From Tannerella sp. (GTDB lineage: Bacteria > Bacteroidota > Bacteroidia > Bacteroidales > Tannerellaceae), in assembly GCA_031272655.1 (NCBI GenBank), contig JAISTJ010000153.1, positions 1 through 12,855 on the forward strand: DNA of 12,855 bases, written 5' to 3'. Each line of letters begins with the position of its first letter. The first letter of the stretch is position 1. Positions 7,301 to 12,855 of the stretch are shown piece after piece. The notes under the pieces are model-generated. The model ran no database searches, was not told the DNA's origin, and saw only the letters and a program-made list of their open reading frames with translations. The position numbers and the translations under genes are program-made.

Positions 7301-7580
7301 ACGCATCGGGTCTAAAAATCTTGGAACCATTTATAACGAACGGTCTTTTATCCGTCTCGAAAACGTAACTCTCTCATACAATGTGCCTAAGAACCTCCTT
7401 AAGCCGTTTGCCATTCAAAACCTGCGCATCTCCGCAAGCGTCCACAACGCCGCCGTCTTCTCGCCTCACTGGGACTGGTGGGATCCCGAACGCGGATGGA
7501 GCTACAGCGACAATGCCGCTTCGAGCGAAAGTACGCCAACCCCGCGCACGTATAATCTGAGTCTTAATTTCACATTGTAA
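4389..7580 (+). CDS. SusC/RagA family TonB-dependent outer-membrane transporter
   Basis: A 1063-residue outer-membrane beta-barrel that imports an oligosaccharide using TonB energy, with its SusD partner as the lid. The signal peptide spans about 1-34 (VMA before QKK). A carboxypeptidase-regulatory-like domain covers about 38-108. The TonB-box region LDEVVVIGYG is at 114-123, and the plug runs to about 240, including IRGNNSL, PLLVLDG, DIESIDILKDAS and NGVIVINTKKG. The barrel fills the rest, with a DQNNDG calcium-loop-like motif at 888-893 and a final strand ending LNFTL. All are family hallmarks and the length is normal. The ATG at 4389 follows an A-rich stretch rather than a Shine-Dalgarno site, usual for the phylum. 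It is 21 bases from susD. Substrate cannot be read directly; the divergent GH127 suggests an arabinofuranose-containing plant glycan or glycopeptide. Confidence 0.97.
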   Translation: MNKKSILHKKERGTWRKALSLLCILSMCSLTVMAQKKPVSGKVTDSSGETVIGANVVEKGTTNGISTDENGNFTLQVGPNAVIVVSYIGYSTQEITVGSQTSFNIVLKEDNLALDEVVVIGYGTAKKRDLTGAISTVKTDKLIAEAPKTVQDLLRANSAGLYTTMGSNAKGNASMQIRGNNSLKAGSSPLLVLDGVIYEGALEDVNPADIESIDILKDASSSAVYGAKSANGVIVINTKKGQSGKPVINFNANVGFVETADLEDVFNGKEFLDFRTDYEEGRRTESYLAEHPEMFRDPRTLSRVSQLDWYNYDQSSPVSSVTEQQLLTAYLTRLELKAPEIENFLNGIETHWPDAVLQRGLQQDYTASISGRTDNVSYYWSGGYADREGIVVGDAFKVFRTRLNLESKITNFLSVGINTNFSQRDESAMPCSWGSMVLLTPYTKSELNNPDAEPFLQKYPSYETQSPDPFFDNLYRDRKKLYNTLNSNIYARITLPFGFEFQSNFIPRYEWYEYYNHDSSKHFEWATKGGESTRFTSKTYSWQNDNILRWKKDFNQIHNFEVTLLANAEKYQYWSQQITNKGYSPSDVLGYHRVQAGTIPLNESNDEVQTGDALMARLFYSFSNKYLLTASVRRDGYSAFGQLYPRATFPSLALGWVFSSEKFAESLRDWLSYGKLRFSWGANGNRDIGRYVALSDMVSGAHPYIDQNGNVYVTSQLYVNRMSNKGLKWESTAAYNLGLDFSLFGDKLSGSIEGYLSRTRDLLVERSLPEITGFSSVWANLGSVANKGLEITLNATPVSNNDITWNTSFIFSLNRRKIVHLYGDMVDVVDANGNVIGQKEADDVGNQWFIGHDPDQIWNYVRNGVWQVEETEEASKYGCQPGDFKYVDQNNDGVLTNEDKVFQGYFTPRFRWTWRNEVTFLKNFSVSAMMYSYWGHYDSFDLAANARSFPDRRSEYKIPHWTPENRLEDYARIGSKNLGTIYNERSFIRLENVTLSYNVPKNLLKPFAIQNLRISASVHNAAVFSPHWDWWDPERGWSYSDNAASSESTPTPRTYNLSLNFTL

Positions 7581-7590
7581 AACCCTTTAA

Positions 7591-7605
7591 ATGAATAAGT
7601 TATGA
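7591..7605 (+). other. Four-codon mini-ORF overlapping the susD start
   Basis: ATG AAT AAG TTA TGA lies between susC and susD, and its TGA overlaps the susD ATG as ATGA (7602-7605). Such an overlap allows ribosomes to terminate and restart on susD. It may equally be chance in a 21-base gap. Confidence 0.25.
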
Positions 7606-9500
7606 AAAGAAATATATTAAAATACAGTGTGCTGCCGATGATTGCTGCTTTGATAGCTCTCGTTTCGTGCAGCGAAGATTGGCTGAAGCCCGAACCGCTG
7701 TCGTTTTACACGCCTGAAAATTCGTATGTAGATGCGGCAGGCTTCTATTCGGCGCTTACTACTTGCGAGCGAAACATGCGTCATGAGTTCTACGGCGACG
7801 CCGCGCCTATCGTTACCGAGATGGTGCAGGCGGACATCGCCGTCGAAGGAACGACCGACAAGGCAGGTCCGCAGATGGATATGGACGTGTCACTGCTTCC
7901 CGACCTCGACCTTAATAACGGCGACCGCACCAAAACGGGCTGGTATTGGTATGAAGGTTACAAAGGCATCAAGTACGCAAACGTTGTCGTGGCGCGTATA
8001 GATAATGCCACGTATAAGGACGATGCCGAACGCAACGCGGTTCTCGGCTCGGCATATTTCCAGCGCGCCTACAGATACTACAAACTGACGCATCAGTATG
8101 GCGATGTGCCTTATTTGGACTGGGAAATCAACGAACCGAAGTATGATTTCTATACTTACGACCGCTGGAGTATCCTTGAAAAAATCAAAACCGACCTCGA
8201 ATACGCCTATCAATGGGTGCCTGAAGTCGTTGACCGCGGCAGAACGTCAAAAGCTGCCTGCGGAGTGCTTCTGATGAAGGTTTGCATGGCGTTGACCGAT
8301 TTTGACCGCGCAATAGCTATCGGCAGGGAAATCACCGCCAAATATCCGCTTATGACTAAACGCTTCACTACCAATCAAACAAAGGCGAACACTAACCTGA
8401 TGCACGATCTCCACAGCGTTGAAGCAAAGCTTGATATGTCTAATACAGAGGGACTTATGTATGTCGTTTCTTATCCCGAAGTGGATGGTTCCGACCGCAT
8501 CGTCATCATGCGTAACGGCGTGCCGTTCTGGAACAGCGCCAATGTTAAGACGCCCGACGGCATCCAAGGTTGCAGCCAGACCGTTGCACCCGACGAGACA
8601 GACCCCGAAATGGATCTCAACCGCATGTACGGACGCGGCATCGGGCGCGTACGTCCGACCAACTACTTCCAGTACGACATCTGGCGCGCCGACAAGGAAG
8701 GCAACGACATGCGCGGGCCGTATAATCACGACAGCTGGCGCCGTCCCGAAGACCTGCGCTACAACAATCCCGCCCTCAAAACAAGCGGTAACCAGTGGTA
8801 TGGCAAATACCTCATAAAACCTGTTGATATGGGTATCGAGGATACAATCCGCTGCTGGTACAACTGGCCTCATTACAAGTTGTTTGTGCCCGACCCGCTG
8901 CAAACCCAGTGGCAGGGTGGCGAAACGCCGTGGTACATCTATCGCACGGCCGAAGTTTATCTGATGCTCGCCGAGAGTTACTATTGGAAAGGCGACCTCG
9001 CAAGCGCCGCATCAGCAATGAACGTCGTTCGCGAACGTGCTGGCGCCGAGCCGCTTACCGCAGCCGACATCACGATAGGCGAGATTCTTGACGAACGCGC
9101 ACGCGAGCTTTATTACGAAGAAAACCGACATGTCGAGATTGTGCGCATAGCATATACTTTCGCCAAAACGGGCAAAGCCTGCGAAGTGTTCGGCGGACGT
9201 ACCTACAGCCTGAATAACTTTTCGGGACCAGGCGGTACAGGCTCGAACATCAAGCAGGAAGGCATTAATTTCTGGTACGATTGGGTGAATGCAAAGAACA
9301 ATTTCTATAACAAAGGCGTCAAACACCGCTGGGCTGAATACAAGATCAGCGTCCATCACGTCCTTTGGCCTGTTCCCGCAAATGCCATCAACACCAATCT
9401 CAAAGGCGTTATAAATCAGAACATTGGCTATCCGGGCGCGGAAAACAACCAAACCCCGCTGACCGTTCCCAAAGAAGGCACGGTACTCGGCCCGCAATAA
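7602..9500 (+). CDS. SusD/RagB family surface glycan-binding lipoprotein
   Basis: A 632-residue surface lipoprotein that captures the glycan and closes over the SusC barrel. A type II signal peptide ends in the lipobox LVSC with Cys23 as the lipidated residue. The next residues, Ser-Glu-Asp, resemble the acidic lipoprotein export signal that sends Bacteroidetes lipoproteins to the cell surface. The helical SusD N-terminal domain includes AYFQRAYRYYKLTHQYGDVP (151-170). The C-terminal RagB/SusD part has TAEVYLMLAESYYWKGD (449-465), MNVVRERAGAEPL (473-485) and EILDERARELYYEENRH (494-510). Length is toward the long side of the family. It follows susC by 21 bases and is transcribed with it; a repeat hairpin and a terminator lie downstream. 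Confidence 0.96.
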   Translation: MKRNILKYSVLPMIAALIALVSCSEDWLKPEPLSFYTPENSYVDAAGFYSALTTCERNMRHEFYGDAAPIVTEMVQADIAVEGTTDKAGPQMDMDVSLLPDLDLNNGDRTKTGWYWYEGYKGIKYANVVVARIDNATYKDDAERNAVLGSAYFQRAYRYYKLTHQYGDVPYLDWEINEPKYDFYTYDRWSILEKIKTDLEYAYQWVPEVVDRGRTSKAACGVLLMKVCMALTDFDRAIAIGREITAKYPLMTKRFTTNQTKANTNLMHDLHSVEAKLDMSNTEGLMYVVSYPEVDGSDRIVIMRNGVPFWNSANVKTPDGIQGCSQTVAPDETDPEMDLNRMYGRGIGRVRPTNYFQYDIWRADKEGNDMRGPYNHDSWRRPEDLRYNNPALKTSGNQWYGKYLIKPVDMGIEDTIRCWYNWPHYKLFVPDPLQTQWQGGETPWYIYRTAEVYLMLAESYYWKGDLASAASAMNVVRERAGAEPLTAADITIGEILDERARELYYEENRHVEIVRIAYTFAKTGKACEVFGGRTYSLNNFSGPGGTGSNIKQEGINFWYDWVNAKNNFYNKGVKHRWAEYKISVHHVLWPVPANAINTNLKGVINQNIGYPGAENNQTPLTVPKEGTVLGPQ

Positions 9501-9514
9501 ACGGCAATCTTCCT

Positions 9515-9547
9515 GTCATTGCGAGCCTTTACTCGATTCGCTATGAC
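9515..9547. repeat. REP-like hairpin after susD (third repeat copy)
   Basis: GTCATTGCGA (9515-9524) faces TCGCTATGAC (9538-9547): a 10-base stem with one mismatch and a 13-base loop. The left 11 bases, GTCATTGCGAG, are identical to 4163-4173. As the first structure after the susD stop it may also protect the 3' end of the susCD message. Confidence 0.65.
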
Positions 9548-9600
9548 AAAAAAAGAAACAATCCGGAATAAACTGATACTCAGCATTCCGGATTGTTTCT
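9548..9600 (-). terminator. Strong intrinsic terminator in the convergent gap
   Basis: AGAAACAATCCGGAAT (9554-9569) is an exact 16-base reverse complement of 9585-9600. The 15-base interior can form a further CTGA/TCAG stem (9573-9576 with 9580-9583). Read on the minus strand the hairpin is followed by a run of seven or more T (9548-9553 and beyond), so it is a good intrinsic terminator for the methyltransferase gene. On the plus strand it is followed by ATATATCAA, without a clean T run, so it would end susCD transcription less efficiently. The left arm resembles the second half of the dispersed repeat at 4178-4192 (13 of 15 bases). Confidence 0.8.
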
Positions 9601-9616
9601 ATATATCAATAACTCC

Positions 9617-9730
9617 AAACTCGAAACTAAAAAACAATAAAAACCAACAAAAACCAAAAAAACCAACAAAAACCAATAAAAACTTGAAACTTGAAAACCT
9701 CAAACCCAAAAAACCTCAAACCCCCAACCC
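9617..9730. repeat. A/C-rich direct-repeat tract
   Basis: The plus strand here is almost free of G and T. CCAACAAAAACCA occurs at 9644-9656 and 9663-9675 (period 19). CTTGAAA is doubled at 9683-9696. ACCTCAAACCC occurs at 9697-9707 and 9713-9723 (period 16). The last copy contains the methyltransferase stop codon, so the repeat reaches into the 3' end of that gene. It looks like slippage-generated low-complexity DNA rather than a protein-coding region. Confidence 0.7.
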
Positions 9731-10603
9731 CCGTTCCTTAATAGCCCGAATATGTTCGGGGGTAGTTCCGCAACAGCCGCCAATAATGTTCGCTCCGGCT
9801 GATATAAGTTTCGGGACGTATGAAGCCATAATTTCCGGCGTTTCGGGATAAGTGTTTTTGCCGTCAACAAAGACAGGCAAGCCCGCATTTGCATGAATAA
9901 GGATAAATGCTTCAGGGTAATCGTGCCTTATTATTTCTGTAATCTCAATCATGCGCTCAACGCCATTTCCGCAATTGGAGCCAATAATATCGGCGCCCGC
10001 TTCAAGCGCTTTACCGATAGCTTCTGTCGGAGTTGAGCCCATGAGTGTATGATAAGTATTATCACCTGATTTGTCGAAAGTAAATGTACAAATCACTTCC
10101 AAATCCGTGTTTTCTTTTGCCGCTTTGATTGCAACAGCAGCTTCGTCAGGGTCGCTCATCGTCTCGAAACAAATTGCATCGGCGCCACCTTCTGCGAGGG
10201 CTGTTACCTGCTCTTTATAACAGTCATACAGCTCATTTTCGGTTACATCACCCATCATAAGAAATTTCCCGGTAGGCCCGGCCGAACCTATGACGTAAAT
10301 ATCTTTACCTGCGGCAGCCCGACGTGAAATCTGTGCTGCAGCCTTGTTGATATCCTTGACTTTGTCTTGTAATCCGAAATGTTCAAGGTTGTAACGGTTT
10401 GAGCCAAAGGAATTTGTCTCTATAATATCCGAACCCGCAAGAATATAACTCCTTGCAATATCTTCCACTTCCGACGCATGCGTCAAGCACCATTCGTCGG
10501 GACATTCGCCAGCTTGCAATCCTTTTTGATAAAGGAAAGTACCCCACGCCCCATCAGAAACCAAAATTCTACCTTCCCTAAGTAATTCAGTAATCTTCTT
10601 CAT
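9716..10603 (-). CDS. Stand-alone homocysteine S-methyltransferase domain protein (MetH N-terminal type)
   Basis: A 295-residue TIM-barrel protein of the homocysteine methyltransferase family, which activates homocysteine thiolate on zinc to make methionine. Motifs: DGAWGTFLY (17-25), ETNSFGSNRYNL (62-73), IGSAGPTGK (105-113), and the three zinc ligands Cys211 in GSNCGNG and Cys277/Cys278 in GGCCGTTPEHI. The Cys spacing closely matches the first domain of Thermotoga MetH (207, 272, 273). The folate-, cobalamin- and reactivation-binding parts of full MetH are absent, so a separate corrinoid or S-methyl donor partner is needed. The ATG at 10603 is preferred; a TTG at 10609 would start inside the repeat array. 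It is downstream of the DUF2027-like gene on the same strand, and no cobalamin riboswitch is visible upstream. Methionine synthesis versus another methyl donor reaction is unresolved. Confidence 0.88.
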   Translation of the reverse strand: MKKITELLREGRILVSDGAWGTFLYQKGLQAGECPDEWCLTHASEVEDIARSYILAGSDIIETNSFGSNRYNLEHFGLQDKVKDINKAAAQISRRAAAGKDIYVIGSAGPTGKFLMMGDVTENELYDCYKEQVTALAEGGADAICFETMSDPDEAAVAIKAAKENTDLEVICTFTFDKSGDNTYHTLMGSTPTEAIGKALEAGADIIGSNCGNGVERMIEITEIIRHDYPEAFILIHANAGLPVFVDGKNTYPETPEIMASYVPKLISAGANIIGGCCGTTPEHIRAIKERGLGV

Positions 10604-10606
10604 CTT

Positions 10607-10662
10607 CAAAAATCTAAAATCAAAAATCTAAAATCTAAAATCAAAAATCTAAAATCTAAAAT
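10607..10662. repeat. Heptamer tandem array, eight units
   Basis: Eight contiguous 7-base units of two types, CAAAAAT (a) and CTAAAAT (b), in the order a b a b b a b b. The last six units form a perfectly duplicated 21-base block (10621-10641 and 10642-10662). Two degenerate units, CAAAACT and ATAAACT, follow at 10663-10676 and contain the stop codon of the neighbouring minus-strand gene. The array fills the whole gap between the DUF2027-like gene and the methyltransferase start, so it forms the latter's 5' leader. Confidence 0.92.
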
Positions 10663-10667
10663 CAAAA

Positions 10668-11396
10668 CTATAAACTATGTAGCATCCTGCGTTCCGGCAA
10701 GTCATTAATAACAAGCGGAACAATCAATGCCTCTTCATTGAAAAACTTGTTAACCGTAAAGCAATGCAGTTTGTAAAACTTTACGGTATCTAATCTAAAT
10801 TCCACAGATAAGGACTTTTTGAAAGAGTATGACCGGCCGTCTTTGAAAGCTATCATCTGTACGCATAAATGTTCCAATTCGTTAATATCCTGTTTGTTAA
10901 ACTCTTCGATAAACAGTTTTGTATCTGGTTCAAGCAAATCATGCATACGGCTTGTCCAGTTGTTATTCGAGCAACTCATATAATTAAAATACACATAATA
11001 ATTACTTTCGTTGATAATATAACTCTCGAAAGAGCTGTGAATAAAATTGTCAGGTTCAACCGGAAGAAAGGCTAAAGATATGTTAAGCCGCTCGCCTTCA
11101 GAGGTTTCGATAAACGGCTTTTCCGGCGCTTTTACAATTTTAGTAACATCCTCATTTTCAGGAGGAATAGACACTTTGCGCTCAATCTTACGATCGTCTT
11201 CCTTACCGATAACAACACATTCATTAATGAGCACAGGCACATCAAACCCGTTCTCATCTTCTACTAACACCATATCTTTACCGTGAAAAGCCGTTACTTG
11301 CCCGCCGCCGGAACTGTTGAGAAAACGAACCCTGTCGCCAACCTCAATCTGCCTTTTCCCAAGAGAGCTTACATCGTAAAAATCTTCTTTCCTCAT
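10668..11396 (-). CDS. DUF2027-type protein, short form without a C-terminal Smr domain
   Basis: A 242-residue cytoplasmic protein. Residues about 17-64 form a small SH3/KOW-like beta domain (VGDRVRFLNSSGGGQVTAF, then DENGFDVPVLINECVVI), the N-terminal mark of Bacteroidetes DUF2027 proteins. A linker rich in charged residues and Pro (65-95) leads to a second domain with SNYYVYFNYMS, LEPDTKLFIEEF and VKFYKLHCF. From memory, usual family members are near 350 residues and end in an Smr domain, a DNA/RNA nicking-type fold. Here the protein stops after PERRMLHSL, and the stop lies in degenerate heptamer repeats, so the Smr part is missing, not frameshifted: only about 64 bases remain before the next gene. 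The ATG at 11396 is chosen because the upstream TTG at 11411 lies inside the -7 box. Function unknown. Confidence 0.75.
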   Translation of the reverse strand: MRKEDFYDVSSLGKRQIEVGDRVRFLNSSGGGQVTAFHGKDMVLVEDENGFDVPVLINECVVIGKEDDRKIERKVSIPPENEDVTKIVKAPEKPFIETSEGERLNISLAFLPVEPDNFIHSSFESYIINESNYYVYFNYMSCSNNNWTSRMHDLLEPDTKLFIEEFNKQDINELEHLCVQMIAFKDGRSYSFKKSLSVEFRLDTVKFYKLHCFTVNKFFNEEALIVPLVINDLPERRMLHSL

Positions 11397-11408
11397 CGTT
11401 TTTTCCCG

Positions 11409-11416
11409 CAAAAGTA
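11409..11416 (-). promoter_or_regulatory. -7 box for the DUF2027-like gene
   Basis: Minus-strand TACTTTTG, an exact TAnnTTTG match, 12 bases before the ATG at 11396. Its last three bases are the TTG that might otherwise be taken as a start codon, so translation should begin at 11396 with a very short leader. No convincing -33 box is seen. Confidence 0.55.
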
Positions 11417-11438
11417 CATTTTTTTCGTAAATAAAGCG

Positions 11439-11446
11439 TAATTTTG
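11439..11446 (+). promoter_or_regulatory. -7 box for queA
   Basis: TAATTTTG, an exact TAnnTTTG match, 17 bases before the queA ATG. It lies back to back with the minus-strand -7 box, 22 bases apart, making a compact divergent promoter. The -33 region is T-rich without a clear TTTG. Confidence 0.6.
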
Positions 11447-11463
11447 CGCCATATTTTAAAGAT

Positions 11464-12693
11464 ATGGATTTATTAAAATCTGCACAAAATATTAATATTG
11501 AGGATTTTGACTATTTACTACCCGATGAACGGATTGCTAAATATCCGCTTGCAGAACGGGACAAGTCTAAACTGCTGGTTTTTCGCGATGGCAAGATATC
11601 CGAAAGCGTTTTCAGCAGCCTGCCGGATTATCTGCCGGAGTCATCACTTTTGGTTTTCAACAATACGCGGGTAATACGAGCGCGGTTGCTTTTCAGAAAA
11701 GATACGGGTGCAAAGATAGAAATTTTTTGCCTCGAACCCGAAGCGCCGCATGATTATGCACTTGTTTTCTCGTCTAAAAACGAATGTAAGTGGAAATGTC
11801 TGGTCGGTAATTTAAGACGTTGGAAATCAGGCGTTTTAAGACATGTTTTAAAGATTAATTCAGATGAAGTAATTTTTACCGCCGAAATGATAAGTTCTTC
11901 ATTTTCAGGTGATACGCATAGTATATTGTTTAAATGGGACAATCCCGAATATACTTTTGCAGACATTCTCGAAGCAGCAGGCGTTTTACCTGTTCCCCCT
12001 TATCTGCATCGAGATACGGAAGCGTCGGACTTAATAACCTATCAGACAATATATTCAAAAATTAAAGGATCAGTTGCTGCGCCAACTGCCGGTTTGCATT
12101 TTAGTGATAATGTATTTAAAGGGCTGACAAACAGGGATATAAAAACCGAAGAGCTTACATTGCACGTAGGAGCAGGAACTTTCAAACCGGTACAGACGGC
12201 AAAAATTGGGGCGCATGATATGCATTCGGAACACTTTAGCGTCAATCGTTCAACAATAGAAAATCTGCTTGAAAACCTCGGAAACATCACAGCCGTAGGC
12301 ACTACGACAGTACGTGCGCTCGAAAGCCTTTATTACATAGGCAAATCCGATAAAATTTCTTCATTAAACATCTCACAATGGCAACCTTATGAAAAAGAAG
12401 CGCCGGAAATATCTGCGGAAGAGGCATTGCAAAATATATTAAAATATATGTGTAATAACAACTTAGAGAAAATTTCTGCCTCTACAAGCATTATTATTGT
12501 TCCCGGCTTCCGTTTTCGCCTGATTAACAGGTTTATAACCAATTTCCATCAACCTAAAAGCACTCTGTTACTGCTTGTTTCGGCTTTTGTTGGTAACGAT
12601 TGGAAAACAATTTACAATTATGCGTTAGGACATGATTTTCGCTTTCTAAGCTATGGAGACAGTTCATTGCTTTTTAAATCCGAAACTTTTTAA
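11464..12693 (+). CDS. queA: S-adenosylmethionine:tRNA ribosyltransferase-isomerase (QueA), long form
   Basis: QueA transfers and isomerises the ribosyl part of SAM onto preQ1 at tRNA position 34, giving epoxyqueuosine in queuosine synthesis. Motifs: DYLLPDERIA (16-25), FNNTRVIRARL (65-75), YQTIYSKIKGSVAAPTAGLHF (split around 193-213), LTLHVGAGTFKPV (231-243), MHSEHFSV (253-260), VGTTTVRALES (278-288), ITNFHQPKSTLLLLVSAF (358-375) and FRFLSYGDSSLLF (392-404). All are QueA signatures. At 409 residues it is about 60 longer than typical QueA. Extra sequence is visible at 289-336 (QWQPYEKEAPEISAEEAL) and around 90-165. I recall this longer form as a common Bacteroidetes paralog, so it may not be the only QueA in the genome. 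It is AT-rich, has its own divergent promoter, and is followed after 9 bases by a SulP gene. Confidence 0.88.
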   Translation: MDLLKSAQNINIEDFDYLLPDERIAKYPLAERDKSKLLVFRDGKISESVFSSLPDYLPESSLLVFNNTRVIRARLLFRKDTGAKIEIFCLEPEAPHDYALVFSSKNECKWKCLVGNLRRWKSGVLRHVLKINSDEVIFTAEMISSSFSGDTHSILFKWDNPEYTFADILEAAGVLPVPPYLHRDTEASDLITYQTIYSKIKGSVAAPTAGLHFSDNVFKGLTNRDIKTEELTLHVGAGTFKPVQTAKIGAHDMHSEHFSVNRSTIENLLENLGNITAVGTTTVRALESLYYIGKSDKISSLNISQWQPYEKEAPEISAEEALQNILKYMCNNNLEKISASTSIIIVPGFRFRLINRFITNFHQPKSTLLLLVSAFVGNDWKTIYNYALGHDFRFLSYGDSSLLFKSETF

Positions 12694-12702
12694 CATAAAA
12701 AT

Positions 12703-12855
12703 ATGGCAATAAATCCCCCCAAAAATATGAAATTATTTCCTGAATTTCGACCGAAACTGTTTGACGCTGTGCGGCATTATTCGCGGCAGCGTTTTGTGAG
12801 CGACCTTATGGCGGGCGTCATAGTAGGTATTGTGGCGTTGCCGCTGGCTATTGCT
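12703..12855 (+). CDS. SulP family anion transporter, N-terminal part (cut by window edge)
   Basis: The first 51 codons are present. The segment FRPKLFDAVRHYSRQRFVSD followed by LMAGVIVGIVALPLAIA is the characteristic SulP/SLC26 entry into the first membrane helix. The family moves sulfate, bicarbonate or other anions across the inner membrane; which one cannot be told from this part. The ATG at 12703 is 9 bases after the queA stop; a second ATG at 12727 (MKLFPEF) is an equally good start. A C6 run lies between the two. It is likely co-transcribed with queA. Confidence 0.88.
   Translation, partial: MAINPPKNMKLFPEFRPKLFDAVRHYSRQRFVSDLMAGVIVGIVALPLAIA

Noticed and set aside
8247..9497. Long minus-strand open frames opposite susD (218 and 161 codons), and similar frames opposite GH127 and susC
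   Set aside because: They lie wholly inside well-supported genes on the other strand, have no recognisable domains, and are explained by the codon bias of the GC-rich genes.
10604..10609. TTG start for the methyltransferase, two codons upstream
   Set aside because: It falls in the heptamer array; the ATG at 10603 is two codons downstream and fits the family N-terminus.
10607..10662. Possible CRISPR array
   Set aside because: Units are 7 bases with no spacers and there are no cas genes; it is a simple tandem repeat.
10604..10667. Cobalamin or SAM riboswitch before the methyltransferase
   Set aside because: The whole gap is 7-base repeat; there is no room or conserved core for a riboswitch.
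11397..11411. TTG start for the DUF2027-like gene
   Set aside because: The TTG is the end of a -7 promoter box, so it should not be in the transcript.

Overview
The window looks like a member of the Bacteroidetes, most likely Bacteroidales. The reasons are a SusC/SusD pair, a Bacteroidetes-style long QueA, a DUF2027-type protein, A-rich starts in place of Shine-Dalgarno sites, and several exact matches to the Bacteroidetes -7 promoter element TAnnTTTG. Genus cannot be read from the sequence.

Layout. (1) Positions 1-3938, minus strand: a tight three-gene run, read in the order GH127 beta-L-arabinofuranosidase (1932-3938), L-glutamate gamma-semialdehyde (P5C) dehydrogenase pruA (273-1901), and a sugar-porter MFS transporter cut by the left edge (1-270). 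(2) Positions 3939-4388: a 450-base divergent intergenic region. It holds a near-consensus plus-strand promoter overlapped by a dyad, a possible minus-strand -7 box, a doubtful short ORF, copies of a dispersed GTCATTGCGAG-type repeat, an (AC)11 tract, a CG palindrome, and an attenuator-like hairpin just before susC. (3) Positions 4389-9500, plus strand: susC and susD, the outer-membrane glycan import pair of a polysaccharide utilisation locus (PUL). (4) Positions 9501-9715: a convergent gap with a REP-like hairpin, a strong terminator apparently built from the same repeat family, and an A/C-rich direct-repeat tract. (5) Positions 9716-11396, minus strand: a stand-alone MetH-type homocysteine methyltransferase domain and, upstream of it, a short DUF2027-type protein. 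They are separated by an array of eight 7-base repeats. (6) Positions 11464-12855, plus strand: queA, then the first 51 codons of a SulP-family transporter.

How the genes may work together. SusCD would bind and import an oligosaccharide across the outer membrane. The exported GH127 would release L-arabinofuranose from it, and the sugar porter would bring the monosaccharide into the cytoplasm. The P5C dehydrogenase inside the same run is unexpected for a glycan locus. GH127 founding members act on hydroxyproline-linked arabinosides of plant extensins, and hydroxyproline catabolism can pass through P5C. A locus for plant hydroxyproline-rich glycoproteins that uses both the sugar and the imino acid is therefore a plausible but unproven reading. 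The right-hand genes are housekeeping-like and markedly more AT-rich than the PUL. The most unusual sequence structures are the heptamer array at the point where the DUF2027 protein ends early, and the repeat-derived terminator.
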